64,000 nucleotides of DNA, taken from NCBI GenBank assembly GCA_964397305.1, contig CAYNIP010000008.1, forward strand, positions 62,001 through 126,000. The letters run 5' to 3'. This stretch comes from JAAUTY01 sp964397305. Lineage in GTDB: Bacteria; Cyanobacteriota; Cyanobacteriia; Cyanobacteriales; Spirulinaceae. Below, in pieces: positions 59,478 through 64,000 of this stretch. Below the pieces are notes generated by a model, which was not told where the DNA came from, did not search any database, and saw only the letters and a list, made by a program, of their open reading frames with translations. Numbering within the stretch: the stretch's first letter is position 1; each line of letters starts with the position of its first letter. A program made the position numbers and the translations under genes.

Positions 59478-60887
59478 TCAGGCCTCCGGCAAGGCACTCA
59501 TGGCGGTGAGGTCGAGCACCTCGGCCAACTCCTGCGCCGTCATCAAGCCCTTGGCCAACACGATTTGCCGGAGGGGTTGCCCCGTTGCTAGGGACTCTTG
59601 GGCAACGGCCGCAGCCTGGAGGTAGCCGATGTGGGGATTGAGGGCCGTCACCAGGGCGAGACTGCTCTCCGCGTAGGCACGGCAGCGATCGCCCCGAGCC
59701 GTGATACCCCGCAGACAGCGATCGCCCAGGGCCGCGAGGCTATTCCCCAAGATTTCAATACTGTGGATCAAGTTGTAAGCGATCAGCGGCATCATCACAT
59801 TGAGCTCCAACTGACCCGCTTGGGCCGCGAGGGCGATCGCGCTGTCGTAGCCCATGACCTGAAAGCAAACCATCGCGATCATTTCCGCCAGCACCGGGTT
59901 GTACTTGCCCGGCATGATCGAGGAGCCCGGCTGCACCGGCGGCAGTTGGATTTCCTTCAAGCCCGTCAAGGGCCCCGAGTCCATGAGCCGCAGATCGTGG
60001 GATATTTTCACCAGCTCCTGAGCCAGATTTCGCAGGGCCCCAGACACCGCCACAAAGGGAGCCATGCTCTGCATCGCCGCCATCAAGTGGGGGGCACTTG
60101 TCAGCGGTAGGTCTAGGTCCGCCGCCAGCAGAGCCGCGACCCGATGGCGGTACTGAGGATGGGTATTCAGTCCCGTCCCGGCAGCGCTGCCGCCGAGACC
60201 GAGCGCATAGAGATCAGCCTCAGCGGTTTTAAGACGGCGCAGGTGGTCGCTGAGGATGCGGGCCCAGGCCCGGAAGCCTTCCCCGAGGCGCACGGGCACG
60301 GCATCTTGTAAGTGGGTGCGTCCCGACTTGATCGTGTCCTGAAACGCGATCGCCTTTTCATTCAGAGCCGCAATTGCTCCTTCCAGGGCCGGATAGAGCG
60401 ATCGCCCCAGGGCCAGGAGGGCCCCGAGCCGGATCGCCGTCGGGATCACATCATTAGTCGATTGCCCGTAGTTCACATGGTCATTGGGGCTGAGGCGCTG
60501 GTAGTTGCCCTTGCGATCGCCGAGAATCTCCAGAGCCCGATTCGCCAGCACCTCATTCACATTCATGTGATGCGACGTGCCCGCCCCCGCCTGGTAGATG
60601 TCAACCACAAACTGATCTTGCAGCTTCCCCTGCAAAACCTCCGTCGCCGCCTGGACAATGGCCTGGCTGAGGTCCGCAGGAATGCAGCCTAGCTCCGCAT
60701 TGGCGATCGCTGTCGCCCGTTTGATCCGCACACAGGCTTCCACATAAGTCGCCAGCGGCCTCAGGCCACTGATCGGAAAATTCTCCATCGCCCGCAGGGT
60801 TTGGATACCGTAGTAGGCAGTCTCGGGGAGCTGGCGCTCCCCCATCGAATCGCGTTCAGTGCGGGTTGCGGCAGGAGGTTGGCTCAC
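59478..60887 (-). CDS. aspA: Aspartate ammonia-lyase
   Basis: 469 residues of the fumarase/aspartase superfamily. It converts L-aspartate to fumarate and ammonia. TRTERDSMGERQ at the N-terminus, substrate-binding TSHHMNVNEVLANRA and the signature GSSIMPGKYNPV are present. The GTG at 60887 gives the usual N-terminus 14 residues before MGERQ; the frame extends to 61118, but that part is not conserved and overlaps the divergent ycf46 start. Confidence 0.92.
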   Translation of the reverse strand: MSQPPAATRTERDSMGERQLPETAYYGIQTLRAMENFPISGLRPLATYVEACVRIKRATAIANAELGCIPADLSQAIVQAATEVLQGKLQDQFVVDIYQAGAGTSHHMNVNEVLANRALEILGDRKGNYQRLSPNDHVNYGQSTNDVIPTAIRLGALLALGRSLYPALEGAIAALNEKAIAFQDTIKSGRTHLQDAVPVRLGEGFRAWARILSDHLRRLKTAEADLYALGLGGSAAGTGLNTHPQYRHRVAALLAADLDLPLTSAPHLMAAMQSMAPFVAVSGALRNLAQELVKISHDLRLMDSGPLTGLKEIQLPPVQPGSSIMPGKYNPVLAEMIAMVCFQVMGYDSAIALAAQAGQLELNVMMPLIAYNLIHSIEILGNSLAALGDRCLRGITARGDRCRAYAESSLALVTALNPHIGYLQAAAVAQESLATGQPLRQIVLAKGLMTAQELAEVLDLTAMSALPEA

Positions 60888-61056
60888 GGGGGTCCAGACA
60901 AGATCACAGCAGAAATCCCAGAATACCGCGAACCGCGAACCGTCAACCGTGAGCCAGGGGGCGGATAATTGATCACACATTGACCAACCAACCCTCGAGA
61001 GCCAGCAACCCAGCACCAATTTCTCCCAACCCCCAACCCCCAACTCCCCCCAACCC

Positions 61057-62676
61057 ATGCCCGATCCCTGCCAACCCCCCCCGCCCCACCAAGCCCTGAT
61101 CGATGAACTCAGCCTCATGGTGCGGGCTCGCTACCCCCTCCTTTACCTCGTCGCTGTGGAGGAAGAGCCCGCCGAAGCCCTGATCGTCCAAGTGGCCCAG
61201 CAGGCCCTCCCCCAGCGGCAGGTGTGGAGCTGGGATCTCTCCCGGGGCTGGGCCGACAATGGCACCGATCGCAATTCACTCCTCCACGCCCTCGAGCGCA
61301 TCCGGGAAGCCGTGGAGCGTGCCCCCGCGATCATGCCCACCCTGTTTGTGCTCAAGGATCTACACTTCGTCCTCGCCCAGCCCCAGCACCCAGTCAACGC
61401 CCCGGCCGTGCGGGAGCTGAAAAACCTGGTACGCGACCTGCGCCGCAGTCGTCACTCCCTCGTGCTCCTGAGCCACACGCTGGAAGTGCCGCCCGAGTTT
61501 GCCGAAGACGTGACCGTGATTGATTTTCCCCTGCCCGACGCGGCCGAGATCGACTACCTGATCACCGAGACGGTGCAGCCAGAAAACTTGCAGGTCCAGG
61601 GCCTCGCACGGGAACAATTGGTCAAGGCCTGTCAGGGGCTCAGCCGTGCCCGGATTCAGCGGGTCTTGGCGAAGGCCCTGGCCGCCAAGGGGGAGGTGAA
61701 CGAGACAGACATCGAGCGGGTCCTAGCCGAGAAGCAGCAGGTGATTCGGCAGTCGGGGACGCTGGAGTTTTTCACCGCCCGGCAGTCCCTCAAGAGCGTG
61801 GGCGGCCTGGATAACCTGAAGCAATGGGTGCGGTTGCGGAAAGATGCCTTCACCGATGCGGCGCGGCGCTACGGGATTCCGGCCCCCAAGGGCGTGCTCC
61901 TGGTCGGCATCCAGGGCACGGGCAAGTCCCTGTCCGCCAAGACGATCGCCCATGAGTGGCGCTTGCCGCTGCTGCGGCTGGACATGGGGCGGCTGTTTGG
62001 TGGCATCGTCGGCGAGAGCGAGGGTCGGGTGCGGCGGACGATTCAGATCGCCGAGGCGATCGCCCCCTGTGTGCTCTGGATCGACGAGATCGACAAGGCC
62101 TTTGGCAACCTGACCGACGGCATCGACGGCGACTCCGGCACCTCCCGGCGCGTCTTCGGCTCCCTGATCACGTGGATGCAGGAAAAAACCAGCCCAGTCT
62201 TCATCGTCGCCACGGCCAATCATGTCAGCATCTTGCCGGCCGAGCTGCTGCGGAAGGGCCGCTTCGATGAAATCTTCTTCCTCAACCTGCCCACGGAGAA
62301 AGAGCGCCAGGAAATCTTCAAAGTCCACCTGCGCCGCCTGCGCCCGTCGCGGTTGCGGAGCTTTGACCTAGAGCTGTTGAGCCGCCAGACCCGGGATTTC
62401 AGCGGGGCCGAGATCGAGCAGGCGATCGTCGATGCCATGCACCTGGCCTTTGCGACCACCACGGACGGCCAGCGCCGGGACTTTACCACGACGGACATTC
62501 TGCGGGCCATTGAAGAAACAGTGCCCCTGGCGGCGATCGCCCGAGACCAAATCGAGGCCCTGAAGCACTGGGCCGCCGAAGTGGGGGCCCGGGCCGCATC
62601 CAACGACAGCCAATTGTCCGAGGCCCTGCGCCACTACATGAGCCAACGTAACCTCGGAGAACTGGAAGCCGATTGA
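61057..62676 (+). CDS. ycf46: AAA+ ATPase Ycf46
   Basis: 539 residues. The N-terminal domain (about 1-240) begins ALIDELSLMVRARYPLLYLVAVEE, typical of Ycf46. The AAA+ core follows: Walker A GIQGTGKS, Walker B VLWIDEIDKAF, sensor 1 IVATANHVS, arginine finger ELLRKGRFDEIFF. It is a plastid-encoded protein in red algae; in cyanobacteria a link to inorganic carbon use has been reported. Its start overlaps the divergent non-coding extension of aspA. Confidence 0.93.
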   Translation: MPDPCQPPPPHQALIDELSLMVRARYPLLYLVAVEEEPAEALIVQVAQQALPQRQVWSWDLSRGWADNGTDRNSLLHALERIREAVERAPAIMPTLFVLKDLHFVLAQPQHPVNAPAVRELKNLVRDLRRSRHSLVLLSHTLEVPPEFAEDVTVIDFPLPDAAEIDYLITETVQPENLQVQGLAREQLVKACQGLSRARIQRVLAKALAAKGEVNETDIERVLAEKQQVIRQSGTLEFFTARQSLKSVGGLDNLKQWVRLRKDAFTDAARRYGIPAPKGVLLVGIQGTGKSLSAKTIAHEWRLPLLRLDMGRLFGGIVGESEGRVRRTIQIAEAIAPCVLWIDEIDKAFGNLTDGIDGDSGTSRRVFGSLITWMQEKTSPVFIVATANHVSILPAELLRKGRFDEIFFLNLPTEKERQEIFKVHLRRLRPSRLRSFDLELLSRQTRDFSGAEIEQAIVDAMHLAFATTTDGQRRDFTTTDILRAIEETVPLAAIARDQIEALKHWAAEVGARAASNDSQLSEALRHYMSQRNLGELEAD

Positions 62677-62737
62677 AGCGAGCGGCCGCCGCGAGCCGCC
62701 GCCGCCCATTCCCCAATTCCCCCCTCCCAACTCCCCT

Positions 62738-64000
62738 ATGAAACCCCTCCCCATCCGACTCGCCTTAACGCTGCCCTGGGTGTTGCAGGTCTTGGTCCTG
62801 GTGGGCTTGGTGGGCTCCCTGTCCTATCGCAATGGGCGGCAGGCCGTGGCGGACCTCGCCGAGGAACTGATGGCCCAGATCGGCCAGGAGGTGCATCAGG
62901 AGCTGGATCACTACTTGCAGTCAGCCCACCGGGCCACCCAGCACCATCTGGCGGCCCTGGAGTCCGGAGCCCTGACCCTGGCCGACCTCGACACCCTGCA
63001 CCGCTACCTCCACCTCCAGCATCGCCAAGCTCCTGGCCTCACGGCCTTGGTTTTGGGCCGGGCTGATGGCGAGTTGCGGGTCAGCTATCGGGTCCGGCCC
63101 GAGGATTTTGGGGAGAATACCGTGTTGCGCCGGGAGGAACTGCCCTACGAGCTAGTGGTGGCCACGGCCGCTAATCCGGCTGTGGATCAACTTTATAGCG
63201 CCCAGCCCTCGGGGGAGTTGGGGCGCTTTTTAGAGGCTTTTGACAATCGGGATGTGCGCGATCGCCCCTGGTATCGCCAGGCCGCAGCCACCCGCCAACC
63301 CGGCTGGAGCGAGCCTTTTCTGATTGGCGACTTAGATCTGCTGGCAATCGGTGCCTATAGGCCGATCCTGGAGGCCGAAAACCGCCTGCTCGGGGTCTTG
63401 GCTGTAATCGTGAGCCTCGATCAACTCAGTGACTTCTTGCGGGAACTGACTATTGGTAAAACCGGCGCGGTGTTCATTCTGGAGCTTGAGGGGTCGCTCA
63501 TCGCCAACTCCACCGCCGCGCCCTCCTACTTTGTGCGTCGTGAGCCGGCCTCTGGGGAGCGGTTGTTTGTCCGTCAGTCAGCCGCTGAGATCGAAGCCCC
63601 GCTGATTCAGGCTGCCTACCGGTCCCTCAGGACCCGGTTTCCGGACTTGGCGGCGGTGGATGCGCCGCAGTGGTGGCTGTTTTCTGAACAGGGTCGCCGA
63701 CAGTTTGTGAGGGTGAGCCCCTATCGAGGGGATCACGGACTCCAGTGGCTCATTGTCACCGTGATCCCCGAATCAGACTTTACCGGGCCGCTCACCGCCA
63801 AGCTCTGGCGGACCCTTGGTCTCAGCCTCGGGGCGCTGCTGGTGGCGATCGCCCTCGGGGTGTGGCTGGCGGAGCGCTGGACGCGATCGCTCCGGGCCCT
63901 CACCACCGCCGCCCAACAGATTGCCTTCGCGCAGCGTCCCGGCGGGAAGGGTCAATGGCCCTCATCCCCCTTGCCCCGCAGCCGCATCGCGGAAGTCGCC
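62738..64000 (+). CDS. Cache-domain membrane sensor, 3' end beyond window
   Basis: 421 residues are visible. A transmembrane helix (about 8-27, LALTLPWVLQVLVLVGLVG) is followed by a large extracellular dCache-type domain (about 40-330, with NRDVRDRPWYRQAA and LLAIGAYRPIL, the common WY-PY pattern), a second helix (about 348-370) and the start of a HAMP linker (RSLRALTTAAQQIA). The output domain (kinase, cyclase or other) is outside the window. It starts 62 bases after ycf46. Confidence 0.85.
   Translation, partial: MKPLPIRLALTLPWVLQVLVLVGLVGSLSYRNGRQAVADLAEELMAQIGQEVHQELDHYLQSAHRATQHHLAALESGALTLADLDTLHRYLHLQHRQAPGLTALVLGRADGELRVSYRVRPEDFGENTVLRREELPYELVVATAANPAVDQLYSAQPSGELGRFLEAFDNRDVRDRPWYRQAAATRQPGWSEPFLIGDLDLLAIGAYRPILEAENRLLGVLAVIVSLDQLSDFLRELTIGKTGAVFILELEGSLIANSTAAPSYFVRREPASGERLFVRQSAAEIEAPLIQAAYRSLRTRFPDLAAVDAPQWWLFSEQGRRQFVRVSPYRGDHGLQWLIVTVIPESDFTGPLTAKLWRTLGLSLGALLVAIALGVWLAERWTRSLRALTTAAQQIAFAQRPGGKGQWPSSPLPRSRIAEVA

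Noticed and set aside
60888..61118. 77-codon extension of AspA
   Set aside because: Composition is Trp/Gly-rich, it overlaps the divergent ycf46 start, and aspartases begin close to the TRTERDSMGERQ motif.

Overview
The window is a GC-rich chromosomal segment of a cyanobacterium. This is shown directly by a full photosystem I subunit gene (psaC), chlorophyll biosynthesis (chlM), NDH-1 subunit NdhO, the RpaB/Ycf27 response regulator, Ycf46, a cytochrome b6f assembly factor of the CCB2/CCB4 type, a COP23-domain protein and a CrtD-type carotenoid desaturase. The cyanobacterial HIP1 octamer GCGATCGC is present throughout. I cannot assign a genus.

Layout: (1) 1-9.7 kb: truncated acnB, alr, mgtE, a DUF6679 protein, a decayed IS110 remnant nested in a small repeat element, an SH3/peptidoglycan-binding protein, a lumenal pentapeptide protein and a PrxQ-like peroxiredoxin. 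(2) 9.7-20.7 kb: chlM, small unknowns, a PAS histidine kinase, a large GATase-like/glycoside-hydrolase-like secreted protein, a Ski2-like helicase, lepB and radA. (3) 20.7-26.7 kb: a possible structured leader, rpaB, CCB2/4, ndhO, chrA and a LysR regulator. (4) 26.9-37.9 kb: tlyA, rfbC, a DUF2079 membrane protein, an HtrA protease, an Ap4A phosphorylase, tRNA-Gln, an AAA+ ATPase, crtD and a GT2 enzyme. (5) 38-48.9 kb: a 40-residue membrane protein, an MBL-fold protein, an SLC12-like transporter, COP23, a PF09818 ABC-ATPase, a cupin, an alpha/beta hydrolase with a substituted nucleophile and an orphan ABC ATPase. (6) 48.9-64 kb: a CheY-like protein, a 0.5-kb hairpin array, lipA, psaC, a thioredoxin-like lipoprotein, clpS with a CPBP protease, a sugar-type ABC importer lacking its ATPase, ureG, aspA, ycf46 and a truncated Cache/HAMP sensor. 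Most genes are housekeeping genes in short units; there is no phage, CRISPR or classic defence island.

The most distinctive feature is a set of small MITE-like elements, for which I see two related families. Family A (about 245-265 bp, ends GGGTG-ACG) has 10-bp target duplications at two copies. Family B (about 90 bp, ends GGGTGCATCTCA/TGAGATGCACCC) has 9-bp duplications at two copies. They have changed genes: one copy overwrote the stop codon of alr and added 19 codons, another supplies the stop of a response regulator gene, one is split around the IS110 fossil, and one has its internal hairpin expanded to eight units. Other points to check are a candidate structured RNA ahead of rpaB, a Ser-to-Ala change in a hydrolase nucleophile elbow, and a paired operator-like motif ahead of two small genes.
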